Shown piece after piece: positions 1 through 8,581 of a DNA stretch of 10,688 nucleotides (position 1 is the stretch's first letter; each line of letters begins with the position of its first letter). Under the pieces are notes generated by a model, which ran no database searches, was not told the origin of the DNA, and worked only from the letters and a program-made list of their open reading frames with translations. A program made the position numbers and the translations under genes. The DNA comes from CAZTPH01 sp031552655 (GTDB taxonomy: Bacteria; Pseudomonadota; Gammaproteobacteria; UBA9339), in NCBI GenBank assembly GCA_031552655.1, contig JAVBML010000024.1, forward strand, positions 1 through 10,688, written 5' to 3'.

Positions 1-177
1 TGTTTCTCCCCTACTCTTGGTTCTATAGACAACGTTACCCTCGCTATGAATAGTATAACTCAATGAAATGGCTAGATTCATAGCCTCATTAAATTGTTCC
101 GTTGGCGTTTTGGCGGTGACTATTACACTCATAGTTAATAGACATAGACTTAGCAACCATTTGAAAGATCTCTTCAT
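1..177 (-). CDS. Secreted protein N-terminus, probable TraN (cut by window edge)
   Basis: Partial gene; only the first 59 residues lie in the window and the frame is open at position 1. It starts with MKRSFKWLLSLCLL, a classic signal peptide (two basic residues, then a hydrophobic core), with likely cleavage after VTA near residue 22. The mature part begins KTPTEQFNEAMNLAISLS. The ATG at 177-175 overlaps the trbC stop as ATGA, so it belongs to the same translationally coupled operon. In F the gene after trbC is traN, the large cysteine-rich outer-membrane mating-pair stabilisation protein. A signal peptide followed by a short helical stretch fits a TraN start, but the cysteine-rich body is off the window. 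The name rests on gene order; another exported Tra protein such as TraF is possible. Confidence 0.6.
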   Translation of the reverse strand, partial: MKRSFKWLLSLCLLTMSVIVTAKTPTEQFNEAMNLAISLSYTIHSEGNVVYRTKSRGET

Positions 178-809
178 AAGCTCTTCTCTTCCAGGATTTT
201 CTTGGCAACAGCTGCTACATCTCCACGTTCAGCAATAATTTTTAAAGCCTTCCTAAGTGGAATATTGCCATAAATCACATCATATTTTCCTGCTTGACTA
301 ACCACTACTGCAGGCACCGATTGAATCTCATATTGTTTAAACCAGCGGGGATTAATCAATATCCCCCCTCGGTTGCGTTTCTTTACCAACTCAAAAATCT
401 TATTCATGGTCTCCCTAAAAGAATTTCTATACAATCCTCGAATTACCACTGGCACTTCATAGCGTGCTGCATCATGGATGATTTGCTGAAGGCTCCGCTG
501 AGGCATGTCGAGAGAGACAAAGATCATCGCCTGGGGCGTTTGTTTGTTAAATGAATTAAGTCTCATGCGTTTAAAACGCTCTCCATGATTACTTTTGATG
601 TTATCAATTACCTGGATATATTGTTTCGAAGATGCATCTGATAGCTGATTAAGTTTAATAAAATTTTTTGTTTCCTCTTTAACAATCTTATCTCCCTCCG
701 TTCTACAGCGATTAATCACATCATTCACCGTTCCAGCCTGGAGACAAATGGAACTTGATCCTAGAAGAATCATTAGTATCACTATCAATAATCGTTGGTA
801 ATATTTCAT
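174..809 (-). CDS. trbC: TrbC, F-type periplasmic pilus-assembly protein
   Basis: TrbC of F-type conjugation systems, a periplasmic protein needed for pilus assembly that works with TraW and TraU. The protein is 211 residues from the ATG at 809, close to F TrbC (about 212). It has an N-terminal signal peptide (MKYYQRLLIVILMILLGSSS, cleaved near LQA-G). The conserved domain fills the C-terminal half and shows the family signatures MIFVSLDMPQRSL, VVIRGLYRNSFRETM, RGGILINPRWFKQY and VPAVVV, followed by DVIYGNIPL, a thioredoxin-like layout without the catalytic CXXC. I chose the ATG at 809 because it forms an ATGA overlap with the traU stop; an in-frame TTG at 821 would lengthen the N-terminus by four residues but has less support. 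The stop overlaps the next ATG in the same way. Identification is firm. Confidence 0.93.
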   Translation of the reverse strand: MKYYQRLLIVILMILLGSSSICLQAGTVNDVINRCRTEGDKIVKEETKNFIKLNQLSDASSKQYIQVIDNIKSNHGERFKRMRLNSFNKQTPQAMIFVSLDMPQRSLQQIIHDAARYEVPVVIRGLYRNSFRETMNKIFELVKKRNRGGILINPRWFKQYEIQSVPAVVVSQAGKYDVIYGNIPLRKALKIIAERGDVAAVAKKILEEKSL

Positions 810-1801
810 AAAAATGTGCAATTTCTTTTTTTATAGATTACAAAACCAAAACAATCGCCCGAAGATGGTTTAATCTTTCCGGCCTCCCAAGACATAACAT
901 CGTGACCAAATTGATAACATTTATCCGCCGCAGGAACCGTATTAGTCATTTGATATCTATAGCGAGATTTAGGCATAATCGGCTTAAAATGCTGGCTACA
1001 AATAGGGCCATCAAAACCACCACCATCTTCGGGACTAGAGTCTTGAATTAGCAGTTGGCGATGTAATTTAAAATTCATCCGCTCGCTTAGTAGCACCGCC
1101 GCATTTATGGGGCCTTTTTCATGAGCTACTCTACCAGTGAAAGGATACATACTTCCCTGGGTTCCAGCACACCAAAATAGTTTATCAATAGGCAATCCCA
1201 CTTGTGCTTTAGCAGCGTCCGCAGCACATGCTGCTTGGGCTATGGGATTACCAAATAGAACAGCTTCAGGATTAATAACGAAACTTAACTCATCGTCATT
1301 CCACATGGGATCCAATTCTGTTAGATAGGCAATATCAAAATCTCCTCCGTGCATACATCCCAAAGAGGTAATAATATTTAGCCATAGCATCAAAGGATAT
1401 TTATACCAATGAACATAGTAAAAAGAACCTGGACTGGCTGAATCTCTAGCTTGTTTTCCTCCATGACCAGCATTACCCACATCCATTTTAAAACCTCCCA
1501 GATTTACCATGCAGTATGGTACCGGCGTGACATCCGTCATAGCAAAAGGTTCCCAAAAACCAATATTTAATCCAACCCGCGGTATAACACCTTCCAAACA
1601 GATCTCTATGGGTACTGAAGGATTTTTAGTGTCAGGATAATCAGCAGAAACAACATTCATGTTGCCTATAGAAATAGGAAATAGACAATCCCAACAGATA
1701 TCGGTAATAGGATTAACAAAATTACCTTCACAATTAGCATAGGTACTGCTAAAACCAAGCCAAAGCATTACGCCCAGAGCTAATTTTAACTTACTTAACA
1801 T
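806..1801 (-). CDS. traU: TraU, F-type pilus assembly / mating protein
   Basis: TraU, an F-specific periplasmic protein needed for DNA transfer and pilus assembly, acting with TraW and TrbC. Length is 331 residues against 330 in F. The signal peptide MLSKLKLALGVMLWLGFSSTYA is followed by the family start NCEGNFVNPITDICWDCLFPI. Later signatures include GFWEPFAMTDVTPVPYCMVNLGG, the HWYKYPLMLWLN stretch, ELDPMWNDDELSF and the C-terminal GHDVMSWEAGK. Twelve cysteines are spread along the protein, so folding probably depends on periplasmic disulfide enzymes; no such enzyme is encoded in this window. The ATG at 1801 lies 11 bp inside the end of traW and is preceded by a strong GGAGGAGG ribosome site, consistent with coupled translation. 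Identification is firm. Confidence 0.96.
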   Translation of the reverse strand: MLSKLKLALGVMLWLGFSSTYANCEGNFVNPITDICWDCLFPISIGNMNVVSADYPDTKNPSVPIEICLEGVIPRVGLNIGFWEPFAMTDVTPVPYCMVNLGGFKMDVGNAGHGGKQARDSASPGSFYYVHWYKYPLMLWLNIITSLGCMHGGDFDIAYLTELDPMWNDDELSFVINPEAVLFGNPIAQAACAADAAKAQVGLPIDKLFWCAGTQGSMYPFTGRVAHEKGPINAAVLLSERMNFKLHRQLLIQDSSPEDGGGFDGPICSQHFKPIMPKSRYRYQMTNTVPAADKCYQFGHDVMSWEAGKIKPSSGDCFGFVIYKKRNCTFL

Positions 1802-2543
1802 CGGCGCCCTCCTCCGGTAAATTGGGCACTTTGCTAGTAATATCTATCCCCATTTTTTTCCCTGCATTAGCTTCTGGCTTTAAAGCATATTCCTCTATTA
1901 ATAGTCGCTTACCGTCCTGCTTTACTATGCTAGGAACATGTCTGATTCCCAATTTGTTCGAAAGATACCCATCTTGGTCAAAATAGATACGATCCTGTAA
2001 CAACCTACCTGCCTCCTTAATATTTCCTCGTACTAAAACATATTTAACATAGTCGTACTTTTTAACTTGCTGCAAAGCCCATTTCACTTGCCGACCATCG
2101 TCAGCATCGAGGAAAAACAGAACTCCGTGTAAACTAACTGTATCTAAGGGATTGATGGTAGTTCCCCGTTTAACTATTATTCTACCTTTATCATCGGTAA
2201 TATTTTCAGTTACCACATAGGTAGGATCGTAGTAAAACTGACGTGGTCTATCGGTAGTAGTTAGACCAGCTACAGTAATGGGTCTCAAAACATGAGCTTT
2301 AACATTCTTAATAAATCGTTCCTTCAATTTACCCATTTCACCATTACGTTCCATCTCTTTCAACCGCATCTCAATAAATTCTCGTATATCTCGTTCGCCA
2401 ATCGGGAAAACCGCACCATAGGTACCGAGATTTTTCCCATAGCTAATGTTAGTGACCAAGCACATTAATAGCCAAAGGTAGTTCCTTAGTTTAAATCTAC
2501 TAACTACTCCCCTATTATTGATGGATTTATTCATGGGTTTCAT
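1791..2543 (-). CDS. traW: TraW, F-type periplasmic pilus-assembly protein
   Basis: TraW, a periplasmic protein required for F-pilus assembly, partner of TraU and TrbC. From the ATG at 2543 the protein is 250 residues (F TraW is about 210). A signal peptide (core NYLWLLMCLVTNISYG) is followed by the family hallmark KNLGTYGAVFPIGERD. Further conserved stretches are LKERFIKN, RQFYYDPTYVV with DDKGRII, GTTINPLDTV, VLFFLDADDGRQVKWA, YVLVRGN and RIYFDQDG with LSNKLGIRHVPSIV. Upstream start codons in the same frame (2591) would overlap traC by about 44 bp and precede the signal peptide, so I prefer 2543; ATG at 2534 is a close alternative, with AAGGA ten bases upstream. The gap to the traC stop is 4 bp. 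The trbI gene, which sits between traC and traW in F, is missing. Confidence 0.94.
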   Translation of the reverse strand: MKPMNKSINNRGVVSRFKLRNYLWLLMCLVTNISYGKNLGTYGAVFPIGERDIREFIEMRLKEMERNGEMGKLKERFIKNVKAHVLRPITVAGLTTTDRPRQFYYDPTYVVTENITDDKGRIIVKRGTTINPLDTVSLHGVLFFLDADDGRQVKWALQQVKKYDYVKYVLVRGNIKEAGRLLQDRIYFDQDGYLSNKLGIRHVPSIVKQDGKRLLIEEYALKPEANAGKKMGIDITSKVPNLPEEGADVK

Positions 2544-2547
2544 ATCC

Positions 2548-5118
2548 TTAAATTCCCCCAGTAAATTCTTCGGGGTAGTTCTCCTGGGCAACTTTTAAAA
2601 TACTCTCCTTAATTGAGTAACCCTGCCGCTGATAAGCCTCCACAGCAGAAAATTCTTTGCCTGCAGAAGAAAACATGACCCTAGCAAAGGGATCGATAAA
2701 GAGGCGATAAAACGACTGGATTTTTCCCGTTTGCAACATGAATTCAGAAAAACCATTACTTTTAGCTTCCCGAAACTGCTTAATTAGCGCCACCACATAG
2801 GCATCAAAATAACCCTCATGGGACAACATAAAATCATCAAAAGCTTTAGCATTCTGTAGCATAATGATTTTAATGTCCGAGCAGTTCCAACACGCTCTAG
2901 CCTCATCACTCTTTTGGAAATCCTCGATGCTTTGTGTAATGGTAATAAAAGAACCCAAATGACGCCGAGCAGTCCTATATCCCTTCTCAATAAATCTCGC
3001 TGCAGTTTTATTATCCCCTGCCAATAAACGCCAAGCCTCATCGATCACTACCATCTTCCGTTGATCACGAGGTGATTGATACATTTGTTCTTCAATATTA
3101 AGAATTAAGGCAAAAAGCACCGCCTTCATCAAATCCGGCTTATCTTCTAAAGCTCCTAATTCCAAAACTACCAATGAAGCCTCTGGAGCCAAAACTGAGT
3201 AGTTATTAAAAATGGTGGGATAGGGCCCCGTGGTACTATATCTACCTAGTAAAATTACTAAATCTTCTAGCCTACCGTCTTGGTTATCTAGATTAAGTTC
3301 CTCTAACGCAGCAATAACATCATCTATTTTTGCCTCATTCCGCTTTTTTTCCCAAGCAGCGATGATTGCCAATCTTAAATATTCTTCTTGGACATCCGTA
3401 AGACTGCCAGCTGGAGAGGCTAAGACTGAAAATAAATCTCTTATCTTCTCCGATGCCTCGTTAATATCCCTAATATTAGTAAATGGATTAAGATTTAATG
3501 ACTGGTATTCTAAATAAGTTCCACCAATTATATCGCAAAATTTACGGTAGGAATGACCCAAATCAATTACAAAACATTTTCCTCCCACGGATAAAGTATG
3601 GCTTAAAATGTTCTGTACCAAAAAACTCTTCCCCGCTCCGCTAGTGGCAGCTAGGGCAACATTGTAATTAGCTGTGGGTAAGGAATCACTATATATATCA
3701 AAATGGGCAATCTGATTACGAAAGGAGCTAAACAGCACTCCCCTACTACCTAATTTAAAATCTGCCACTACGGGTAATAAATTGGCTAAATTCCAAGTGG
3801 TAAGAGTTTTTAATCTCCCTCCCTGCTTTAAATCATCATACATCCCCTCGCTCATGACAAAAGGTAAGGAGCCTAAAAAAGACTGGAGCTGCATATACTT
3901 AGTATTAAATAGATCTATGCCATTATATCTATAGGAAGATATGGCAGAGGCTTCATCTCTCTTCTCCTCTCCCACTCTAGAAAATAACATCAGATTAAAA
4001 AAAACTTTAGCTAGGCGGACTGTATCAGTGTTTAAATCATCCCGGATCTTCTTCCATTCCAAGGCAGTCTCCGTAGTACCAGAAAAGTATTTAGCATAGG
4101 GGCTATTAGCCTTACGATCCATACCTAAAAACCTTCGCTGGGCATTACTTTTAGCTGCCTGGGTCGGCTCTAGGCGCAGATGCATACTAATAACGAAAGG
4201 ACAACGTATTGCCTGACTAGCACGAAATACATTAAAAAAATTATCGGGGCTCTGCCACAGCGCAAACTCACTAGGTAAACCGCGCAAAGACAGGTTAGTA
4301 ATTTTAGTAGTAACCCTGGATGTTCCGGTAATTTCCTCTGCAGCTGTACCAGCTACGGCTGTGCCAGATGTTTCTATGGTTAATCTATCGGGATCGTTAA
4401 CCATCTCAAAGGAACTATCTGCTATCTGTTCGTTTAGCGTAGTGTGTTCATCGTGGTGAGCTGAACAATACTTAATATTGTCAACGTTCGGATTAACCCA
4501 GGAGCGTAGTAGAGGTAAAAAATTATCTAACCCTAGATCTAAACAACTTACCCCCATAGCTTCCAATTCTATGGTAATATTATCTCTTATTATTTCCATC
4601 TCGTTAGCTGCTTGCTCGTTATATTCGGTTTTTCTAGAAACAAAAATAAATGCTCGATAATCACGTAACGTAAGCGGTAAATTAAGCTTATTCTTAAACC
4701 CTTTCTTAGTAGCCTGCTTATAATAGTCAACCGATGCTTGAGCTAACTTCGTATAGATTTCTCCAACCGCCAATTGGTGCTGATATGCTCGGTCAATTAA
4801 TTCACCCACCTGATGGGATCCCCAGAGAACAAACTGTACATCTAGGTCATCCCTAAGTTTATTTTTAATCAAATCTGCGAGACTATTTACTATTTTCTCA
4901 TCGGCGCCGCTAAAAATCGTAATTTCGAGACCAAAACCCAAGCTATGTTCATTAATAAACAGTCTCTTTTCCTCCCAAAAGTATCTATAGGGCAAAATAG
5001 AGGAAAAATTAGGATAATCGACCTGCAGCATTTTGTTCAAAAGCTCATGATCAGCTATCCTATCTGGCCCATTGTTTACTGAGGAAAATACTTTTTTAGC
5101 TAGGTCGATTAATTCCAT
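2548..5118 (-). CDS. traC: TraC, VirB4-family conjugation ATPase
   Basis: TraC is the cytoplasmic, membrane-associated ATPase that drives F-pilus assembly (VirB4 family). The protein is 856 residues from the ATG at 5118. The N-terminal third is the TraC-type domain (FSSILPYRYFWEEKRLF, then the LGFGLEIT stretch). The motor domain carries Walker A TSGAGKS with the lysine near residue 497 and Walker B MVVIDEAW with Asp-Glu near 693-694. The downstream TARRHLGSFITITQS stretch is also typical of VirB4 proteins. I prefer ATG 5118 because AGGTG lies six bases upstream; a GTG at 5127 that overlaps the traV stop as GTGA is the alternative and adds three residues. The motifs look intact, so the enzyme should be active. 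In F, traR or trbG-type small genes lie in the neighbourhood; none is present. Confidence 0.97.
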   Translation of the reverse strand: MELIDLAKKVFSSVNNGPDRIADHELLNKMLQVDYPNFSSILPYRYFWEEKRLFINEHSLGFGLEITIFSGADEKIVNSLADLIKNKLRDDLDVQFVLWGSHQVGELIDRAYQHQLAVGEIYTKLAQASVDYYKQATKKGFKNKLNLPLTLRDYRAFIFVSRKTEYNEQAANEMEIIRDNITIELEAMGVSCLDLGLDNFLPLLRSWVNPNVDNIKYCSAHHDEHTTLNEQIADSSFEMVNDPDRLTIETSGTAVAGTAAEEITGTSRVTTKITNLSLRGLPSEFALWQSPDNFFNVFRASQAIRCPFVISMHLRLEPTQAAKSNAQRRFLGMDRKANSPYAKYFSGTTETALEWKKIRDDLNTDTVRLAKVFFNLMLFSRVGEEKRDEASAISSYRYNGIDLFNTKYMQLQSFLGSLPFVMSEGMYDDLKQGGRLKTLTTWNLANLLPVVADFKLGSRGVLFSSFRNQIAHFDIYSDSLPTANYNVALAATSGAGKSFLVQNILSHTLSVGGKCFVIDLGHSYRKFCDIIGGTYLEYQSLNLNPFTNIRDINEASEKIRDLFSVLASPAGSLTDVQEEYLRLAIIAAWEKKRNEAKIDDVIAALEELNLDNQDGRLEDLVILLGRYSTTGPYPTIFNNYSVLAPEASLVVLELGALEDKPDLMKAVLFALILNIEEQMYQSPRDQRKMVVIDEAWRLLAGDNKTAARFIEKGYRTARRHLGSFITITQSIEDFQKSDEARACWNCSDIKIIMLQNAKAFDDFMLSHEGYFDAYVVALIKQFREAKSNGFSEFMLQTGKIQSFYRLFIDPFARVMFSSAGKEFSAVEAYQRQGYSIKESILKVAQENYPEEFTGGI

Positions 5119-5123
5119 ACCAA

Positions 5124-5522
5124 TCACCTAGCTTGAGCAGTAGTCAATGATTCCCATTGCCCTTTTTTAACCACTGTATAAACATAGGCTGGTTCGTGAT
5201 AATTACCCTGTTTATCCTCATAGGGACCAATCCAAATTTGTTGTACTTTATCATTACTACGCATAGGCATCTCCGCTAAGTTCATCGGAGAATAGCTATA
5301 TCTCTTGTTATCTATGTAAAGTGAAGCATTGTTAGCATTCTGCTCCTGAAATTCCCCCCGGTCAGCCATTTTATTAATATGGTGCATAGGTGCACATCTG
5401 CCTCCAGAACTTACATTACAGTCAAAGTCACCACCCATTCCGATGCAACCGGTCAAACTAGTACAGGCCAAGTTTATTAAGATTATTTTCTGTTTAACTA
5501 ATCTCAGGTTAATTAGTTTCAT
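5124..5522 (-). CDS. traV: TraV, outer-membrane lipoprotein of the F-type channel
   Basis: TraV is the small lipoprotein (VirB7-like role) that anchors TraK and TraB to the outer membrane. The protein is 132 residues. The N-terminus has basic residues, a hydrophobic run and the lipobox LTGC (Cys near residue 25), predicted lipidation site. Just after it comes FDCNVSSGGRCAPM, the two-cysteine pattern typical of TraV. The rest is polar, with IWIGPYEDKQGNYHEPAYVY resembling the conserved C-terminal segment of the family. It starts five bases after the traB stop, and its TGA stop precedes the traC ATG by a few bases, so it is part of the coupled operon. Length and order match F-type TraV, though the overall sequence is divergent. 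Confidence 0.9.
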   Translation of the reverse strand: MKLINLRLVKQKIILINLACTSLTGCIGMGGDFDCNVSSGGRCAPMHHINKMADRGEFQEQNANNASLYIDNKRYSYSPMNLAEMPMRSNDKVQQIWIGPYEDKQGNYHEPAYVYTVVKKGQWESLTTAQAR

Positions 5523-5527
5523 AGCCC

Positions 5528-6817
5528 CTATTTACCTCCGTTCAAACTTACTTCATCGCCTAGCGAAGCATTTCTTATATGGTTAATTATCTCGATACTT
5601 GGCTCACCAGCTCCTACCATATCTGGACCATTCTCCTTTTCTTTGGAAGCAGCATTAACAACCAGTCCTTCCAACAACGAAAACCCCTTCAAAAAAACGA
5701 TATTAACCTTACTGCCAGCATGCAATTGCACCACAGGGTGATACATATCAGCCATCTTGATATAGTAGTCAGCGAGCTTACTAAGAGCTGCGCTGGCTCC
5801 ATTATATGCTCCATTCTCCATGGTTTTTCCGGATTTAACGCTGCTCGTAATTCCCAGAGGTGAAAGTGCTTGGGTGGTATTCGACTGCTGCATAGCACTC
5901 CCAAAGCCAGATAACATTCCCGAAATTCCCGCATTCCAAATCAATTTATTGTTACGCATCACCACATTACCTCGTACTCCATCGGTGCCTCCCATATCAT
6001 TAATCGTTCCCTCAATGGGAATATCTAAAATCTGTCCTCCTGGTTTCCTAATACAAGCCAGTCTCTGTAACCTAATTTGTCCCCTTTCACTGCTAGCATC
6101 ACCATAGGCGGCAGCTGTTACAAAGCACCCCTGCAATGATGACTTTTCACCATTGGGCAAAGTGCCATCATCTAAAATCTTCATGGTAATAGGCGTTGTA
6201 TCTGATTGACCATTGACTCCTGCATTAGTATCAGCACCGCTCAAAAGTACTGCCTGGGCAAAAGTACCCGGTGGCACATAGTTTTTGGCTGTTCTAAGTT
6301 CCGATGGAGCTGCACCGTTATTATAGGAAAAATTAGTTACCGCAATCCCTAAACTTCCATCTCCCGTCTCATCTATAGCATAGCCATTTCCACGACCAGC
6401 CTGTTGTGATGATAACCTTGCCTCTAACTCCGCAACTCTTGCCTGCAACACCTCACTCGTTCCTTCACCACTATTTTTATCTCCCAGTGACTGCTGCATG
6501 GCTAACATCTCTGTATTCATCACGGTCAACTGATCAGTTAACTCCTTAATCTGTCTCTGCTGTGTCTCCAGCGCCTTCTGTGAAGCCTCCATATTAAATT
6601 GGCTATCTAAAGTACCTACCATCTCTGATTCCACTACTTCTTCTAACGGCTTTTTAGACGTTTTTGGGCTACATAATATCCAACCAAACACCACCAGAGT
6701 CATCACCCCTACTACTATCAGCAGTACTGTCTGCTTTTGCTTCTCTCTTGCCAATTCATTAAGATTCTTAACTCCTGCAAGATTCTTTAAACGTAAAAAT
6801 TTTTCGAGAATATTCAT
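5528..6817 (-). CDS. traB: TraB, VirB10-like inner-to-outer membrane channel protein
   Basis: TraB spans the envelope and links the inner-membrane machinery with the TraK/TraV outer-membrane ring. The protein is 429 residues (F TraB 475). A short cytoplasmic N-terminus is followed by one transmembrane helix (about 31-49, LLIVVGVMTLVVFGWIL), then a coiled coil at about 70-140 (MEASQKALETQQRQIKELTD and later VLQARVAELEARLSSQQ). The C-terminal half is the VirB10/TrbI-like beta domain: YVPPGTFAQAVLLSGADTN, PITMKILDDG, LQGCFVTAAAYGD, RIQLQRLAC-like RLQRLACI, and GTINDMGGTDGVRGNV, followed by VNIVFLKGFSL near the end. The proline-rich segment of F TraB is not evident, which accounts for the shorter length. 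It starts eight bases after traK. Confidence 0.96.
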   Translation of the reverse strand: MNILEKFLRLKNLAGVKNLNELAREKQKQTVLLIVVGVMTLVVFGWILCSPKTSKKPLEEVVESEMVGTLDSQFNMEASQKALETQQRQIKELTDQLTVMNTEMLAMQQSLGDKNSGEGTSEVLQARVAELEARLSSQQAGRGNGYAIDETGDGSLGIAVTNFSYNNGAAPSELRTAKNYVPPGTFAQAVLLSGADTNAGVNGQSDTTPITMKILDDGTLPNGEKSSLQGCFVTAAAYGDASSERGQIRLQRLACIRKPGGQILDIPIEGTINDMGGTDGVRGNVVMRNNKLIWNAGISGMLSGFGSAMQQSNTTQALSPLGITSSVKSGKTMENGAYNGASAALSKLADYYIKMADMYHPVVQLHAGSKVNIVFLKGFSLLEGLVVNAASKEKENGPDMVGAGEPSIEIINHIRNASLGDEVSLNGGK

Positions 6818-6825
6818 TTCTATAC

Positions 6826-7644
6826 CTAATTCGCAGTAATAACTTGATATAAAAAAGCTGATTCTTTTGGAGCTAAAGTCTGCTTAGATAGAGCTGCAGC
6901 TTTTACTCCTTTGTGATAAAAATAATTGGGCTTTAAAGTGATAGCTTTCCGAGATTTGTTCTCAACTTCTGCTACTACACCAATCAGATTGCCATTACCA
7001 TAGGACGCCACATGCTTGATACTTGCTACGCCATAAAAATCTACTTTCTTGTTTTTCTTTCCTGGCTTTTGATACGCATATTTGGTTTCATCATTTATCA
7101 TGCCCGTAATAAAATTTACTAAATCATTTTGATAACCGCCTTCTTCATCTAAACCTTGCGCCAATAACCCTGGCCCCCTTAGCACCACCGTTCTGCCAGA
7201 AACTTTCCTAGGAGTAACCAATAGAGAGCAACTGCGACCACTTAACGTAGAAATGAAAACAGTAAAATCCTCCTTGCCATAGGCTGTAATATAAACAGCC
7301 CCTGAAAGATCATTTTTTGCCTGATAAAAATTCGTTGGCCCATTAACGCTTTGAATCTTGTCGCCTTTCACAACTATCTTATTAATATCGCGATTACTCA
7401 ATATCACCTTAATCTGCTCATTATCTGCAAAAAAGATATCTTCCGTTGCCGGGTATTTTTGGTTAAATTCGATTTTAACTTTAGCCACTTCTCCTCTAGT
7501 GCCAGGTTCATTGGCCCCTCCCGTTATACAAGGTTCAGCTTCTTGGCTTTTAGCCGCAGAATCTTCTGCCCTAACTACTCCAATCCATAATCCCAGACAG
7601 CAGCAACCAATAAGTGCTAGATGTTTTTGTATACACATACTCAT
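6826..7644 (-). CDS. traK: TraK, secretin-like outer-membrane channel protein
   Basis: TraK is the F counterpart of VirB9, a periplasmic/outer-membrane protein that joins TraV and TraB in the core channel. The protein is 272 residues (F TraK about 242). The signal peptide MSMCIQKHLALIGCCCLG ends at about VRA-E, residue 26. The family's early motif appears as IKVILSNRDINKIVVKGDKI followed by QSVNGP; then AVYITAYGKEDFTVFISTLSG and CSLLVTPRKVSGRTVVL. The C-terminal part (LIGVVAEVENKS and ALSKQTLAPKESAFLYQV) matches TraK ends. A low-complexity stretch at about residues 30-50 has no clear counterpart and may be lineage-specific. The ATG overlaps the traE stop as ATGA. Confidence 0.93.
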   Translation of the reverse strand: MSMCIQKHLALIGCCCLGLWIGVVRAEDSAAKSQEAEPCITGGANEPGTRGEVAKVKIEFNQKYPATEDIFFADNEQIKVILSNRDINKIVVKGDKIQSVNGPTNFYQAKNDLSGAVYITAYGKEDFTVFISTLSGRSCSLLVTPRKVSGRTVVLRGPGLLAQGLDEEGGYQNDLVNFITGMINDETKYAYQKPGKKNKKVDFYGVASIKHVASYGNGNLIGVVAEVENKSRKAITLKPNYFYHKGVKAAALSKQTLAPKESAFLYQVITAN

Positions 7645-8204
7645 TCTCTCTCACTATATATCGCAAAAGAGGCCACTTTTAGCTGGCCACTACGATAGGT
7701 AAACTTAATAACATAGCTCTTATCTGACGAAGATAGCGGTGTATTACCCACCCAATGGGCTAACGATCCCTTGATTCTTACCAATAAGTTTTTACTATTC
7801 ACCAAAACCTCTTGGGGATAAAAGGCAGAAGATATATTTTGCTTAATAACAGTCTCCTTCTCCTTATTAAGAATTTCTACAAATTGGTTATAAAACGCTG
7901 GATCAGTATGTTGCAAAATTATGCTATGGCTATGTTCTATATTATGTGGAGTTATATTAAGGCGCTCGCTAGCAAAAAATAGGGCTATCTGGCGCAGATA
8001 ATTTGCATCTACAGCACTATTTGAAACAGTAAAAGCCTGATTAACCTCCGTCGGAACTACTAAAGTTGTATGGTGCCAAAAAGCCCAACCAGCCAATAAC
8101 ACCAAAAAGATGTTCGCTACCAATAGGCCCATACTCATCACTACCAAATAATGCACTCGATTATTCAGTTGCTCTAATTTCGTTTGTGCTGTTTCAAATT
8201 TCAT
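7641..8204 (-). CDS. traE: TraE, VirB5/TraE-type inner-membrane pilus assembly protein
   Basis: TraE is a bitopic inner-membrane protein needed for F-pilus assembly. From the ATG at 8204 it has 187 residues, matching F TraE (188). One transmembrane helix lies near residues 19-43 (VVMSMGLLVANIFLVLLAGWAFW). The periplasmic part has the family's best-conserved region FTVSNSAVDANYLRQIALFF and ERLNITPHNIEHSH, then AFYNQFVEIL, NISSAFYPQEV and VRIKGSLAHWVG. The frame stays open upstream, with TTG at 8219 and GTG at 8210 as alternative starts; the ATG gives the standard family length, though its ribosome site (GGTGG close to the ATG) is only fair. A 71-bp spacer separates it from traL, the widest gap in the operon. 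Confidence 0.94.
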   Translation of the reverse strand: MKFETAQTKLEQLNNRVHYLVVMSMGLLVANIFLVLLAGWAFWHHTTLVVPTEVNQAFTVSNSAVDANYLRQIALFFASERLNITPHNIEHSHSIILQHTDPAFYNQFVEILNKEKETVIKQNISSAFYPQEVLVNSKNLLVRIKGSLAHWVGNTPLSSSDKSYVIKFTYRSGQLKVASFAIYSERE

Positions 8205-8275
8205 GCCCACCAATCCCAATAAAATTGCAACTACTAACTCCTCTATGACCTTCTTGCTCTCTATCTACCCACTTA

Positions 8276-8578
8276 TCAAGCTAACCAATGCCTAGCCGAA
8301 GATGGCGGGGTTTTAATAAAAAGTACCCCCTTTAGATAATGCAAAGGCAAATGCCAATATAGCCAATTAAAAAACCAGCTCTGCCCCTGCCCCTTCTTTA
8401 AATGCCTCATAGCCAACAGAAACCCTCCAGATAAAAGCATTCCGATAAAAAGACTAATAAAAATAAAACAAAAACCATTGAGCAAAATCACCGGGATAAA
8501 TTCATCCAAAGTCAATCCGCAATACATTTTCGGATCATCTAGCTTGCTGCAAATAAAGTATTTATCCTCGTGACTCAT
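8276..8578 (-). CDS. traL: TraL, inner-membrane pilus assembly protein
   Basis: TraL is a small inner-membrane protein required for F-pilus assembly (VirB3-like role). The protein is 100 residues (F TraL about 91-100). Conserved signatures are CGLTLDEFIPVIL near residue 20, a hydrophobic segment (about 28-57, including ILLNGFCFIFISLFIGMLLS), then HLKKGQGQSWFFNWLYWHLP and LKGVLF, ending in the PPSSARHWL tail typical of the family. It starts three bases after the traA stop, so translation is likely coupled. Identification is firm. Confidence 0.96.
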   Translation of the reverse strand: MSHEDKYFICSKLDDPKMYCGLTLDEFIPVILLNGFCFIFISLFIGMLLSGGFLLAMRHLKKGQGQSWFFNWLYWHLPLHYLKGVLFIKTPPSSARHWLA

Positions 8579-8581
8579 TAA

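Noticed and set aside
2544..2591. Longer traW start at 2591
   Set aside because: It would overlap traC by about 44 bp and put a 16-residue polar extension before a normal signal peptide.
2784..3041. Minus-strand ORF of 85 codons inside traC
   Set aside because: It is a shadow frame within the strongly supported ATPase gene and encodes no recognisable domain.
7351..7702. Plus-strand ORFs opposite traK
   Set aside because: They lie entirely opposite a well-identified gene and show no domain or good start site.
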